A stretch of DNA of 64,000 nucleotides, from NCBI GenBank assembly GCA_963809965.1, contig CAWELU010000049.1, forward strand, positions 90,936 to 154,935, given 5' to 3'. The stretch comes from CAIWHR01 sp963809965 (GTDB lineage Bacteria; Pseudomonadota; Gammaproteobacteria; Burkholderiales; Casimicrobiaceae). Below, one piece after another: positions 1 to 8,366 of the stretch (its first letter is position 1; every line of letters begins with the position of its first letter). The notes beneath the pieces were generated by a model. It saw nothing but the letters and a program-made list of their open reading frames with translations. It searched no databases and had not been told where the DNA came from. The translations under genes and the position numbers were made by a program.

Positions 1-107
1 TGCTGAACGCGCTCGCGCTGGCGGCGTTCATCCTGAGCACGGTGAGCGCGGTGATGCGCGGGGAACGCAAACGCCGCATGGACGCCACCGGCGGCGCGCG
101 GCCATGA
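1..107 (+). CDS. C-terminal end of an unidentified membrane protein (partial)
   Basis: The window opens inside an open frame that ends at a TGA at 105-107. The 34 visible residues are a hydrophobic Leu/Ala-rich stretch followed by a basic Arg/Lys tail (GERKRR), as expected for a last transmembrane helix with a cytoplasmic end. The family cannot be named from so little. The flavin reductase gene that follows lies convergent to it on the other strand. Confidence 0.4.
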   Translation, partial: LNALALAAFILSTVSAVMRGERKRRMDATGGARP

Positions 108-119
108 GGGCCGCGAGCG

Positions 120-656
120 CTACTTCATCCTGGAAGGGAGCTTGATCTTCCTGCCCGCGACCATGAAGCGGCCCATGCCGAGATGGTGAATCGTGCGCGG
201 ATCCTTGCGCGAGGGATCGATCCAGGCCTTGACCACCTCCAGGATGAAGAAATTGTATTTCGTCACCAGTCTCGCATCGACAACCCGGCATTCGAGGTTC
301 GCGTAGCACTCGTCGACGAGCGGCACGGATACTTGCGAGGCGGTTACCGGCGTCAGGTGATAGGCGTGGAACTTGTCGACGCGGCGCCCCGACGAGTTGC
401 CGCACGCCACGACCTTCTTCGCGAGCTCCACCGTCGGAATGTTGATGACGCATTCCCGGGTGGCCTTCAGGATGTCGAACGTGGTGTTCCGGTTGCTGAT
501 CACGCAGCCGACGAGCGGCGGCTCGAACTCCAACATCGTGTGCCACGACATCGCCATGATGTCGGCCCGGCCCTTGCGCGCGGTCGTGACCAATGTCACC
601 GGGCCCGGCTCGAGCAGCCGATAGACGCGGGAGAGCGGCAGCGTTCGTTTGCGCAT
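120..656 (-). CDS. Flavin reductase-like FMN-binding protein
   Basis: This 178-residue protein resembles the flavin reductase / FMN-binding split-barrel family. Its N-terminal part runs from PGPVTLVTT through a SWHTMLEFEPPL segment to VGCVISNRNTTFDIL, the typical core that binds FMN. Members either reduce free flavin for a partner monooxygenase or act as stand-alone NAD(P)H oxidoreductases; the substrate cannot be told. The start lies 12 bases after the stop of the Gfo/Idh gene on the same strand, so the two are probably co-transcribed. The ATG at 656 is used because the conserved fold begins shortly after it. Confidence 0.72.
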   Translation of the reverse strand: MRKRTLPLSRVYRLLEPGPVTLVTTARKGRADIMAMSWHTMLEFEPPLVGCVISNRNTTFDILKATRECVINIPTVELAKKVVACGNSSGRRVDKFHAYHLTPVTASQVSVPLVDECYANLECRVVDARLVTKYNFFILEVVKAWIDPSRKDPRTIHHLGMGRFMVAGRKIKLPSRMK

Positions 657-668
657 CGGCGGCTCCCG

Positions 669-1676
669 TCAGTCGCGGGCGATGGCTTCCCATCGTCCGC
701 TTCGCTCGGATCGGAATAGCGCATCGATGACATGCATGTTGGCAATCGCGTCCTCGACGCCATACGGCAGCGCGATTTCGCCGCGTACCGCGCGCGAGAA
801 TGCTTCGCCCTGCAATTGGTACTGGTCGCTCTCCGGCAGCGTTTCGGTCACGATGCCCGTTCCTTCCAGCGACGAGCAATCGTCGATCAGGATGCGCGTC
901 GCGGCACCCTGCGGCGCGTTGACCGGTATCAGGAGTTCGATCCGGCCCTTGCTGCCGCACAGCTGGATGCGTTGGTGCGGGGCAATCTGTGTCGACACGC
1001 TGAAGTCGAGGCGCCGGCCGTCGCTGAACTGAACCAATGCGCTGGTGAGTCGATCGGTGCCGAAGGTCGGGTCGCGGTCGATGAGCGCGATGCCGCGCGC
1101 GGGCTCGGCCGCGAAGAAGAAGCGCCCGGCCACGACGGCGTAGCAGCCGATGTCATAGAGACCGCCGCCGCCGATGTCGGCCTTGTTGCGGACATTGCCC
1201 GGATCGAGATTGTTATAGCCGAAGAACATCTGGACGGCCCGCAGTGTGCCGATGCGGCCCTCCTGCACCAGCTCGCGGGCCCGCAGCCATTGCGGATGGA
1301 AGCGCACCATGAACGCTTCGGCGATCAGCACTTTCCCTGCCATCGCGCGCAGCTGCATCGCCTCCTGCGCCGTCAGCGCGATCGGCTTCTCGCACAGCAC
1401 GTGCTTGCCCGCGGCCGCGGCCTGCAACGTGAGCGGTACGTGCAGGTGATTGGGCAACGGATTGTAGATCGCTTCGATCTCGGCGTCGGCAAGCAGGGCC
1501 TCGTACGAGCCGTAGGCCTTGGGAATGACGAGCGCGTCGGCCGTGCTGCGCGCGCGGGCTTCGTCGCGCGACGCGATCGCCCGGATCTCGAGCAGGCTGC
1601 TTTTCTTCATGCCGGGCAGCACGCGCTCCCGTCCGATTTTCGCGGTGCTCAGCACCCCCCAGATCACCTTCTTCAT
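669..1676 (-). CDS. Gfo/Idh/MocA-family NAD(P)-dependent oxidoreductase
   Basis: The 335-residue product starts VIWGVLSTAKIG, the Rossmann nucleotide-binding segment of Gfo/Idh/MocA dehydrogenases. The family motif CEKPIALT follows near residue 95, with its catalytic lysine, and the C-terminal half is the beta-sheet dimerisation domain. Such enzymes oxidise sugars, inositols or similar polyols; the substrate is unknown. The frame extends upstream to 1841, but the ATG at 1676 is preceded by GGGGAGGG at good spacing and begins directly at the Rossmann fold, so it is preferred. It probably forms an operon with the flavin reductase downstream. Confidence 0.87.
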   Translation of the reverse strand: MKKVIWGVLSTAKIGRERVLPGMKKSSLLEIRAIASRDEARARSTADALVIPKAYGSYEALLADAEIEAIYNPLPNHLHVPLTLQAAAAGKHVLCEKPIALTAQEAMQLRAMAGKVLIAEAFMVRFHPQWLRARELVQEGRIGTLRAVQMFFGYNNLDPGNVRNKADIGGGGLYDIGCYAVVAGRFFFAAEPARGIALIDRDPTFGTDRLTSALVQFSDGRRLDFSVSTQIAPHQRIQLCGSKGRIELLIPVNAPQGAATRILIDDCSSLEGTGIVTETLPESDQYQLQGEAFSRAVRGEIALPYGVEDAIANMHVIDALFRSERSGRWEAIARD

Positions 1677-2024
1677 GCGCGCCCTCCCCGGTTTGCCGCT
1701 CGCACGGCGGAGTTCCGCCATCGCAGGCGCCTGATAGTAACCGAGCGTGCGCCCTCTTCGCCAAATCGACAGTAGTGGCTGTTCACCGGCAGCTTCGGAG
1801 CCCGCCTCGAAGCGTAGAATGGCTGGCGCTTGATTGGTCAACGGAGCGGCTCAGTCATGAATCGGCGAACAGTTGTCTGCGGCGTCTGTGCGAACGTGCC
1901 TGCAACGCCAATTGCCATTCGTGCGCAGAAATCGTCGGCTCCGATAATTGGATTCATCTGCACTGCGTTGCCTGCGACGTGCGGCCGCTGTCCTGTCAAA
2001 CTTTCGTGAGTGCTGAAGTCCACT
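1677..2024. other. Divergent intergenic region, no gene seen
   Basis: This 348-base stretch separates two divergent genes and must hold both promoters. The only notable element is a 12-base palindrome, TTGATTGGTCAA, at about 1829-1840. Its half-site spacing is too short for an FNR box. No convincing -35/-10 pair was identified. Confidence 0.4.
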
Positions 2025-2741
2025 ATGCGTGCTCCTGCCCATGTCCTCCGACTTCTCGCCCTGGTCGCCGTCGCGGTGCTGCTTTCCGGGTGCGCCGGCA
2101 CATCGTTCGCTCCAGCGCAGTCGGGTCCACCGGTTCCGGCGCCGATTCTCAAGGTAGGCGACCGCTGGGTCTACCATGGCATTGATGGTTATCGCGTGAA
2201 AACGGAATGGGACGAAACGCACGAGATCACGGCGATCGACGCCACCGGGATCACCGTGCAGGTGACGCTGCAGGGGCCGACCTTGGATGTCCGGCGGACC
2301 GAGAAGTGGTCCGCGCCGGGGATCGTGCTCGAGGGCGCAGTCTACGCGGCCGAGACCGACCGTTTCGAACCGCCGCTTGTTCGCTACCAGTATCCGCTGA
2401 CGGTCGGTGCGTCGTGGAGCCAGCGGGTTCGCAACGCCCTCGAGCCACCCGGCCCCTATGGGCCGATCATGCGGCACGTTTCGGTCGCTGGGTACGAGAC
2501 CGTCACCACACCCGCCGGAAGCTTCGATGCAATTCGCCTGAACGTCATCATGACGCTCGACGACGAGACGTTCTGGCGCTATCCGACCCAGTGCGAGTAC
2601 ACGATCTGGTACTCGACAGTGGTCGGCGCATTCGTGCTGGAGAGGAAGCGTTCGACGTACCTGGACAAAGGGGACGCGGAATACGCTTACCATCCCGACC
2701 AGAACGCACAGATCGAGCTCGTGTCATTCACGCGGCGCTGA
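2025..2741 (+). CDS. Putative lipoprotein of unknown function
   Basis: The 238-residue product begins with a lipoprotein signal: basic MRAPAHVLR, a hydrophobic core and the lipobox LLSGC, so it should be lipid-anchored after cleavage before the cysteine. The mature part lacks membrane helices and is rich in aromatic residues and Thr (for example GDRWVYHGIDG, RYQYPLTVGASW), suggesting a beta-rich periplasmic domain. No family was recognised. The frame can also start at a GTG at 2010, but the ATG at 2025 gives the better signal peptide. Confidence 0.68.
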   Translation: MRAPAHVLRLLALVAVAVLLSGCAGTSFAPAQSGPPVPAPILKVGDRWVYHGIDGYRVKTEWDETHEITAIDATGITVQVTLQGPTLDVRRTEKWSAPGIVLEGAVYAAETDRFEPPLVRYQYPLTVGASWSQRVRNALEPPGPYGPIMRHVSVAGYETVTTPAGSFDAIRLNVIMTLDDETFWRYPTQCEYTIWYSTVVGAFVLERKRSTYLDKGDAEYAYHPDQNAQIELVSFTRR

Positions 2742-3081
2742 TTCCCCTCGAGCTGTTTTCGAAGGTGCCCAGGCGCTGCGGGCAGCGACCCGTTTGAATG
2801 TCGCCGGCCAACGGCGGGTCCTGCCCGATCAGAGTCGACTCACTTCAGCATCGCGCGCGCCACGAGGCCCGGCACTGCGGAGGCATCCGGCACCGAGAGC
2901 AAGTCACGTGCGGATAGGCCCGGTTCGAGTACTTGTAGGAGCCCTGGCCACCCTCCCGCGGAAGACAGAGGCGTAGAACGCGGCGGCCTCCTCGACCCGC
3001 CTTGGAATACCCGAGTAAGCGGGTGATCCTCTGCAACGCATCCTCCTGCTGCGATAGGAAAAAAGCCCCGAAAAGAACGGG
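2742..3081. other. Intergenic region, nothing recognised
   Basis: These 340 bases lie between two convergent genes. Short frames exist on both strands but have no ribosome-binding site or family resemblance. No clear terminator hairpin with a T-tract was found. Confidence 0.4.
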
Positions 3082-3657
3082 TCAGTTCGCCTGGATCTCG
3101 CCCAGGAAGTGCGGCGTGCCCGAGCCGTTGAGCTCGAATACCATGCCACCGCCGGAGACCGTGCCTTGGCCGCTGAAGGCGCTTTGGGTGACCTGATGCG
3201 TAACGAGCACCACGGGCGAGCCGCTGATGGGAAGCCTGGCGATGAACGCGCGCAGTGCCGCGAGGTTTCCGTCGCGATCCTGCCTCCGCTCGTAGAACGA
3301 ATTGAGCGCGGGCAGTTCCATGACCGGTCCGAGCTTCAACAACTGCGCCGTCTCGAGGCATCGGCACCACTGGCTGGAATAAACCTGCGCCCGCGTGATA
3401 CCGGCCTGCAGCAGCCGCTCGCCGAGTCTCGCAGCCTGCGCACGGCCCGCGGCGTCGAGGTTGCGTTGTGTGGAGCAATCACCGGGCTTGAAATTCGGCG
3501 GGTCGCCCATGCCCGGCGCGTTTGCATGGCGCAGCATCAGCACGCGCCCCGGCTTGGCAAGTTCGGCCAGCGGCAGCCGCTCGGCCGCGTGCGCGGCGAA
3601 GGGCAACACCACGAGAACCGCGGCGGCCAGCGACCCCGCGATGGACATCCTGGCCAT
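3082..3657 (-). CDS. Secreted histidine phosphatase family protein
   Basis: The 191-residue protein has a signal peptide (MARMSIAGSLAAAVLVVLP ending AAHAAE). The mature part has the histidine-phosphatase motif LMLRHANAPG, where the histidine is the phosphate acceptor, then VYSSQWCRCLETA and a late VVLVTHQVT carrying the second histidine. It is therefore expected to be a periplasmic phosphatase of the phosphoglycerate-mutase-like fold; the substrate is unknown. The frame runs upstream to 3711, but the ATG at 3657 has AGGAGA at correct spacing and starts the signal peptide. Confidence 0.8.
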   Translation of the reverse strand: MARMSIAGSLAAAVLVVLPFAAHAAERLPLAELAKPGRVLMLRHANAPGMGDPPNFKPGDCSTQRNLDAAGRAQAARLGERLLQAGITRAQVYSSQWCRCLETAQLLKLGPVMELPALNSFYERRQDRDGNLAALRAFIARLPISGSPVVLVTHQVTQSAFSGQGTVSGGGMVFELNGSGTPHFLGEIQAN

Positions 3658-3833
3658 GCGCGTCTCCTGATCAATCGGCCGGGCCGCGTGAGCGGTCCTG
3701 CTGCCGGACACGAAAGCGGAAAGGGACTTTAGGATTGCCCTCCGACCGCGTCAAGACCGAGCGCCTGCGCACTGCGAGGCATTGGCCTATAGTGACGGGG
3801 CGCCATCGTCCCGGCGCTCCACAGGAGAAAGCG

Positions 3834-3953
3834 ATGTCCCATCAACCTCCGAAAGAGAGCAAGAAGAAGCCTCAGCACACGCCGAAGGAGAAGAAGGCGA
3901 TCAAACAGCAAAAGAAGCACACGGGCGATGTCGCGCCCTTCATCAAGCATTGA
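3834..3953 (+). CDS. Small lysine-rich protein (39 aa)
   Basis: This very short gene has ACAGGAGA seven bases before its ATG. It encodes 39 residues, about a third of them Lys, in a KESKKKPQHTPKEKK pattern, so the product is strongly basic and probably unstructured. Its TGA at 3951-3953 is one base before the ATG of the aldolase gene, suggesting translational coupling. No function can be given; nucleic-acid binding is possible from charge alone. Confidence 0.58.
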   Translation: MSHQPPKESKKKPQHTPKEKKAIKQQKKHTGDVAPFIKH

Positions 3954-3954
3954 G

Positions 3955-4752
3955 ATGCGCGACAACCCGGTCAAGAACAAGCTCGCGTCGGGCGGCTCGG
4001 CGTTCGGCGCGATGATCTTCGAGTTCTTCTCGCCGGGCGTGCCGCAGATCTGCCGGAATGCCGGCGCCGACTTCGTGCTGTTCGACATGGAGCACACCGG
4101 GCTCGGGTTCGAGACGCTCAAGACCCAGTTCGCGCTGTGCCGCGGCCTTGGCGATCGTGCCGATGGTGCGCGTGCCCCGCGGCGAATATCACTTCATCGC
4201 ACGCGCGTTGGACGTCGGCGCGATGGGCGTGATGGTGCCGATGGTGGGAAGCGCCGACGAAGCGGCGCACATCGTCGCCTGCACGCGTTACCCGCCGCAG
4301 GGCCGTCGCGGCGCCGCGTTCGGGTTCGCGCACGACGACTACGAGGGCGGCGACGTCGCGGCGAAGATCGCGGCGCTGCATGCACGCACGATGGTGATTC
4401 CGCAGATCGAAACCGTCGATGGCCTCGCGAACGTCGAGGCCATCGCCGCCGTCCCGGATGTGGACGCACTCTGGCTCGGGCACTTCGATCTCACCAATTT
4501 CATGGGCATTCCCGCGGCAGTTCGAGCATCCGGAGTACCTCGCGGCGAGTCGACCGAATCGTCGCCGCGTGCGAGGCGCACGGCAAGGCCGCGGCGTTCA
4601 TCGCCACCGACGACGACTGGGCACGCGACTACGTGGCCAAGGGATTCCGGCTGATGGCCTACGGTCTCGACCAGATGATGCTGCAGCGCGCGTTGACGAA
4701 CGGTCTGGGTATCATGCGCAGCGCAACCAGGACACGGAGCGATCGGCCATGA
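3955..4752 (+). CDS. HpcH/HpaI-family aldolase, broken by three +1 shifts
   Basis: Rejoining three frames gives a 264-residue protein of the HpcH/HpaI aldolase/citrate-lyase-beta fold. Visible signatures are FDMEHTGLGFE near residue 40, IPQIETVDGLANVE, and WLGHFDLTNFMGIP. Members cleave hydroxy-keto diacids with a divalent metal; the exact substrate is open. Single inserted bases near 4147 (CTG read as CTTG), 4515 and 4548 break the frame. Removing all three restores a continuous family-like sequence ending at the TGA that overlaps the next ATG, so sequencing error is likelier than a pseudogene. Confidence 0.78.
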   Translation: MRDNPVKNKLASGGSAFGAMIFEFFSPGVPQICRNAGADFVLFDMEHTGLGFETLKTQFALCRGLGDRADGARAPRRISLHRTRVGRRRDGRDGADGGKRRRSGAHRRLHALPAAGPSRRRVRVRARRLRGRRRRGEDRGAACTHDGDSADRNRRWPRERRGHRRRPGCGRTLARALRSHQFHGHSRGSSSIRSTSRRVDRIVAACEAHGKAAAFIATDDDWARDYVAKGFRLMAYGLDQMMLQRALTNGLGIMRSATRTRSDRP

Positions 4753-5779
4753 CCGGGAAATTCCGCGTCGGTCTCACTCGTGACATCCTCGATTCGCGCG
4801 GCGAACCGGCGTTCGGCAAGGCGGCGCTGGAGATCCTCGATCGCGCGCCCCGACTCGAATGGGATTACCTGCCCGAAATCGTTCCGGAAATCACCGCCGA
4901 CCATGCGGCGCGTTACGACGCGCTCTACGTCAACCTCCCGCGGGTCCGCGACACCGCCGTAGCGCGCGGCGATTGCCGTCTGCGGGTCGTCGCGCGCCAC
5001 GGCGTCGGCTACGATTCGGTCGACGTCGCGGCGATGACCCGCGCCGGCGTCATCGTCACGCATACGCCGAGCTCGATGCCACGCCCCGTGGCGACCATCG
5101 CCTTGACGTTCCTGCTGGCGCTGGCCGGCCGCCTGATGCTCAAGGATCGCCTGACGCGCACCGGCCGCTGGCACGAGCGCATGGACAACATGGGCATGGG
5201 CCTGACCGGGCGCACGCTCGCGGTCGTGGGTGCGGGCCGGATCGGCAAGGAACTGCTGCGCATGGCGCGCGTGTTCGACTTGAAGCTCGCTCGCCGCCGA
5301 TCCCTACGTCAACGCGATCGAGCTCGGCTATCTCGGCGCGCGCAAGGTGGATCTCGACACGGCGATGCGCGAGGCGGATTTTGTCGTCGTCTGTTGCCTG
5401 CTCAACGACGAGACCCGGCATCTCGTGGGCGCGCCGCAGTTCGCGCGAATGAAGCCGACGGGATATTTCATCAACGTGGCGCGCGGACCCATCGTCGACG
5501 AGGTGGCGTTGATCGAGGCGCTGCGTGCCGGGAGAATCGCCGGGGCCGCGCGTGGACGTGTTCGAGCAGGAACCGGTTGCTCCCGACAACCCGCTGCTGG
5601 CCATGGACAACGTCATCGTCACGCCCCACTCGCTGTGCTGGACCGACGAATGCTTTCACAACATGGCCACGACCGGCCTCGCGAGCATCGTCGACTCGCT
5701 CGCCGGGCGCCGGCCCGAATTCGTCGTCAACCCCGAGGTGCTGGAACATCCGCGGGTGCGCGCGTCGTTGGCGCCGTAG
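4749..5779 (+). CDS. D-isomer 2-hydroxyacid dehydrogenase (SerA-like), two +1 shifts
   Basis: The restored 342-residue product is a D-2-hydroxyacid dehydrogenase. It shows the substrate arginine in VARHGVGYDSVD, the NAD-binding glycine loop VVGAGRIG near residue 160, the glutamate region VFEQEP and the catalytic histidine in VTPHSL. Such enzymes interconvert 2-oxo and 2-hydroxy acids with NAD(H). The start ATGA overlaps the stop of the aldolase, so aldolase product and dehydrogenase substrate may be linked. Single extra bases at about 5291 and 5551 interrupt the frame; both corrected junctions read as family sequence. Confidence 0.82.
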
Positions 5780-5888
5780 CGTCGTGGCCTGTCGGAGCGA
5801 CGACGGGATGCCGGAGTCGCCCGTCCCGCCCCGACGAAGCGTATGGCGCTCGCAAATTGCACCGGCCGCGGCACACCCTCGCGGTGTA

Positions 5889-6136
5889 TCAGCCGTGCAG
5901 CGACTCGTACTTCGCCATCAGCTCTTCCGGGCGTTTCCTGGAAGTCGGGATTCGGGACGATGCAGTCGGCCGGGCAGACGAGCTTGCACTGCGGCTCGTC
6001 CTCGGCGCCGACGCATTCGGTGCAGCGCATCGGATCGATCACGTAGATCGGATCGCCGACGCTGATCGCCTCGTTGGGACAGGCAGGCTTGCAGGCGTCG
6101 CAGGCGGTGCAGTTGTCGTTGATCAGCAAGTGCCAT
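5889..6136 (-). CDS. 2[4Fe-4S] ferredoxin of the benzoyl-CoA reductase operon (two +1 shifts)
   Basis: After removal of two inserted bases (near 6128 and 5930) this is an 81-residue ferredoxin. It has cluster motif CTACDACKPACP and a second motif C-x2-C-x8-C-x3-CP (CTEC, then CKLVCPADC), the pattern of Alvin-type 2[4Fe-4S] ferredoxins. As last gene of the bcr operon it is the probable one-electron donor to benzoyl-CoA reductase, itself reduced by the KorAB enzyme encoded divergently. The start ATG lies 13 bases beyond the bcrD stop. The operon position matches the ferredoxin gene of Thauera aromatica, by recollection. Confidence 0.8.
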
Positions 6137-6149
6137 GGTCTCCTCGCGG

Positions 6150-6989
6150 TCACGCCGCGGCGCGTTCCTGCAGCTCGCGCAGTTTGCCGTGCCGGAACGC
6201 GCCCCACAGCGCGGCACCGATCGCACCGGCGTAGATCGAGTCCGGGTGGCTGACCGCGGTCACGTTGACCTTCTCGTTGACCATCTCCTCCTGGATCGCC
6301 GCGAGCAGCCCGATGTCGAGCGCAAGCCCGCCGGTCAGGAGCGCCGTGCCTTCCTTGATCCCGGTGACCTTGAGCAGCTTGACGATCCGCGACGCCATCG
6401 ACAGGTGGATGCCCTTCAGGATGTCGGGCGTCGCGATGCCGCGCGACACCATGTTGATCACGTCGGTCTCGGCCAGCACCGCGCAGATCGAGCTGCACTT
6501 CTCCGGGGTCTTCGACGTCGTCGACAGCGTGCCGATCTCCTCGACCGCGACGCCGAGATAGCGCGCGATGTTCTCGAGGAACTGGCCGGATCCCGAGGCG
6601 CATTGGCTCGTCATCTTGTACGACAGCACCTTGCCGCGCTCGTCGACGTAGATCGCGCGGCCGTTCAGCGCGCCGATGTCGACGACCGCGCGCGCATCCG
6701 GCTGCAGGAACACGCCGCCGCGCGCGTGCGTGGTCATCGAATAGAAGTGGCCGGTGGCGAACTTGACGTTCTCGCCTTCGCCGGTGGTCGCGATGTAGTC
6801 GATGTCCGCCGCCTGCAATCCGGCGTCCTCGAGCACGCCGTCGCGGCCTTCCTGCGCGAGCGTCATCGGGTCGCGCCGGCGGATGCGCTCGCAGCGCTTG
6901 GCCAGCCACTCGTGCTTGTCGCCGTCCGTTCGGAACAGCGTGGACTTGACGGCGCCCGAGCCGATGTCGATGCCGATGGTGTACGTCAT
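6150..6989 (-). CDS. bcrD: Benzoyl-CoA reductase subunit D (ATPase/activator module)
   Basis: The 279-residue protein belongs to the ASKHA-fold 2-hydroxyacyl-CoA dehydratase activator/BCR ATPase family. It starts YTIGIDIGSGAVKS (phosphate-1 loop), has VVDIGALNGRA as phosphate-2 loop, C130 in SQCASGSGQFLE and C165/C169 in KCSSICAVLAE as cluster ligand candidates, and LLTGGLALDIG near the C-terminus. With BcrA it should hydrolyse ATP to drive electrons from a shared [4Fe-4S] cluster into the BcrBC active site. The DIGALNG variant and short length mark it as D/BadG type rather than A/BadF. Confidence 0.92.
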   Translation of the reverse strand: MTYTIGIDIGSGAVKSTLFRTDGDKHEWLAKRCERIRRRDPMTLAQEGRDGVLEDAGLQAADIDYIATTGEGENVKFATGHFYSMTTHARGGVFLQPDARAVVDIGALNGRAIYVDERGKVLSYKMTSQCASGSGQFLENIARYLGVAVEEIGTLSTTSKTPEKCSSICAVLAETDVINMVSRGIATPDILKGIHLSMASRIVKLLKVTGIKEGTALLTGGLALDIGLLAAIQEEMVNEKVNVTAVSHPDSIYAGAIGAALWGAFRHGKLRELQERAAA

Positions 6990-7014
6990 GGTCGTCCTTT
7001 GTCGTTCGGGCCCG

Positions 7015-8355
7015 TTACGTCCGTGCTTCCACGGTCTTGCCTTCCTCGACCACCGCGCGCCAGGCGAACGTCGCGCCGCCGAGGGCGCCCGTGTAGATCG
7101 AGTCGGGATTGATGTTGAGCGTGATCTCGCCGTAGTTCTCGCGGACGAGGTCCTTCAGCGCCTTCACGGCCGCCTCGTTCTTGGCCACGCCGCCGGTGAA
7201 CGTGAACTCGTTGCGGATGCCGCCGGAGCGCGCGAGGATCGACATCGCGCGCAGGATGATCGCGCGGTGCAGCCCGGCCATGATGTCCTCGCGCTTGTCG
7301 CCGAGCGACAGCCGGTCGCGCAGCTCGGCGCCGGCGAACACGGTGCAGGTCGAGTTGATGCGGATCGTCTTGGTCGATTTCATCGCCATCGGGCCCAGCT
7401 CGTGCAGGCCCATGTTCATTTCGTCGGCGATGTAGCCGAGGTAGCGTCCGCAGCCGGCGGCGCAGCGGTCGTTCATCTGGAAGCTCTCGACGATCCCGTT
7501 CGGGTCGACCTGGATCGCCTTGGTGTCCTGGCCGCCGATGTCGAGCACCGTCGCGGTGCCCGGGTACATCACGTGCGCGCCGAGGCCGTGGCACAGGATT
7601 TCGGAGCGGACGTGCTCCTTCGAGAACGGCAGGCGCGCCCGGCCGTAGCCGGTGCCGACGACGTAGGTCTCCTCCATCGGCATGTCGAGCATGCCCTTGA
7701 TCGGCGCCTCGACCTGCGGCCGGCGTCTGGCGGTGTCGGGCAGGGCGATGAAGGTGCGTTCCAGCGCCGCGAGCAGGTGGCGCCTGATCGAGTCGCCGTA
7801 GACGCGGTTCTCGACCTCGATGATCGAGCGGTCGAAGACGTTGAGCAGGAAGTCGTAGCGGATGCCGGCTTCCTTGGCGACCGCTTCGCCGGTCGCGAGG
7901 TACTGGCTGCCGGCGATGTCGCGGAAGAAATCCGACTTGCGCTTGGCCCCGGGCGCGAACAGCTGCGGCGCCTCGGCCGAGAGCCGCTTGAACACTTCGG
8001 TCAGCGCTTCGCCGACCGCCTTGGTGCTGTCGCCGAACTTGGCGGTGGCGAGGCTGCGCTGGCAGGTCGCCTCGAGGTCGGCGAGCTGCTCGAGGTACTG
8101 CTCCGAGCGGAAATCGCGCTCGAGCTGGCCGAGGAAGGCGTCGAGCGCACCGTTCAGCGCGCCGGCACTCCCGAGCGCCTCCCGAAACAGGTGGAAGCGG
8201 CTGTTGACGAGCGCCTCCTGCTTGGCGATCGCCGCCGCGGTGTCGTAGTTCGAGCGCGAGTTGGTGATGCCGCGTCCGAGGACGTTCTGGTTCTCGTCCA
8301 TCACCACGGCCTTGGTGGTGGTGGAGCCGAGATCGATGCCGATGAAGCAGCGCAT
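7015..8355 (-). CDS. bcrA: Benzoyl-CoA reductase subunit A (ATPase/activator module)
   Basis: The 446-residue product is the larger ATPase subunit. It has CFIGIDLGSTTTKAVV at the N-terminus, an inserted helical region at about residues 45-230 that distinguishes the A/BadF subunit from D, then TVLDIGGQDTKAI near 270, cysteines C298/C302 in DRCAAGCGRYLG and C337 in NSTCTVFAGAEL, and FTGGVAKN near 387. Together with BcrD it forms the ATP-hydrolysing electron-activating half of class I benzoyl-CoA reductase. It starts 11 bases after bcrB ends. The long form points to the Thauera/Rhodopseudomonas type rather than the Azoarcus bzd type. Confidence 0.93.
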   Translation of the reverse strand: MRCFIGIDLGSTTTKAVVMDENQNVLGRGITNSRSNYDTAAAIAKQEALVNSRFHLFREALGSAGALNGALDAFLGQLERDFRSEQYLEQLADLEATCQRSLATAKFGDSTKAVGEALTEVFKRLSAEAPQLFAPGAKRKSDFFRDIAGSQYLATGEAVAKEAGIRYDFLLNVFDRSIIEVENRVYGDSIRRHLLAALERTFIALPDTARRRPQVEAPIKGMLDMPMEETYVVGTGYGRARLPFSKEHVRSEILCHGLGAHVMYPGTATVLDIGGQDTKAIQVDPNGIVESFQMNDRCAAGCGRYLGYIADEMNMGLHELGPMAMKSTKTIRINSTCTVFAGAELRDRLSLGDKREDIMAGLHRAIILRAMSILARSGGIRNEFTFTGGVAKNEAAVKALKDLVRENYGEITLNINPDSIYTGALGGATFAWRAVVEEGKTVEART

Positions 8356-8366
8356 GGCAGTCTCCG

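Noticed and set aside
1829..1840. TTGATTGGTCAA as an FNR box
   Set aside because: The TTGA and TCAA halves are separated by four bases instead of six, and the flanking genes have no anaerobic theme.
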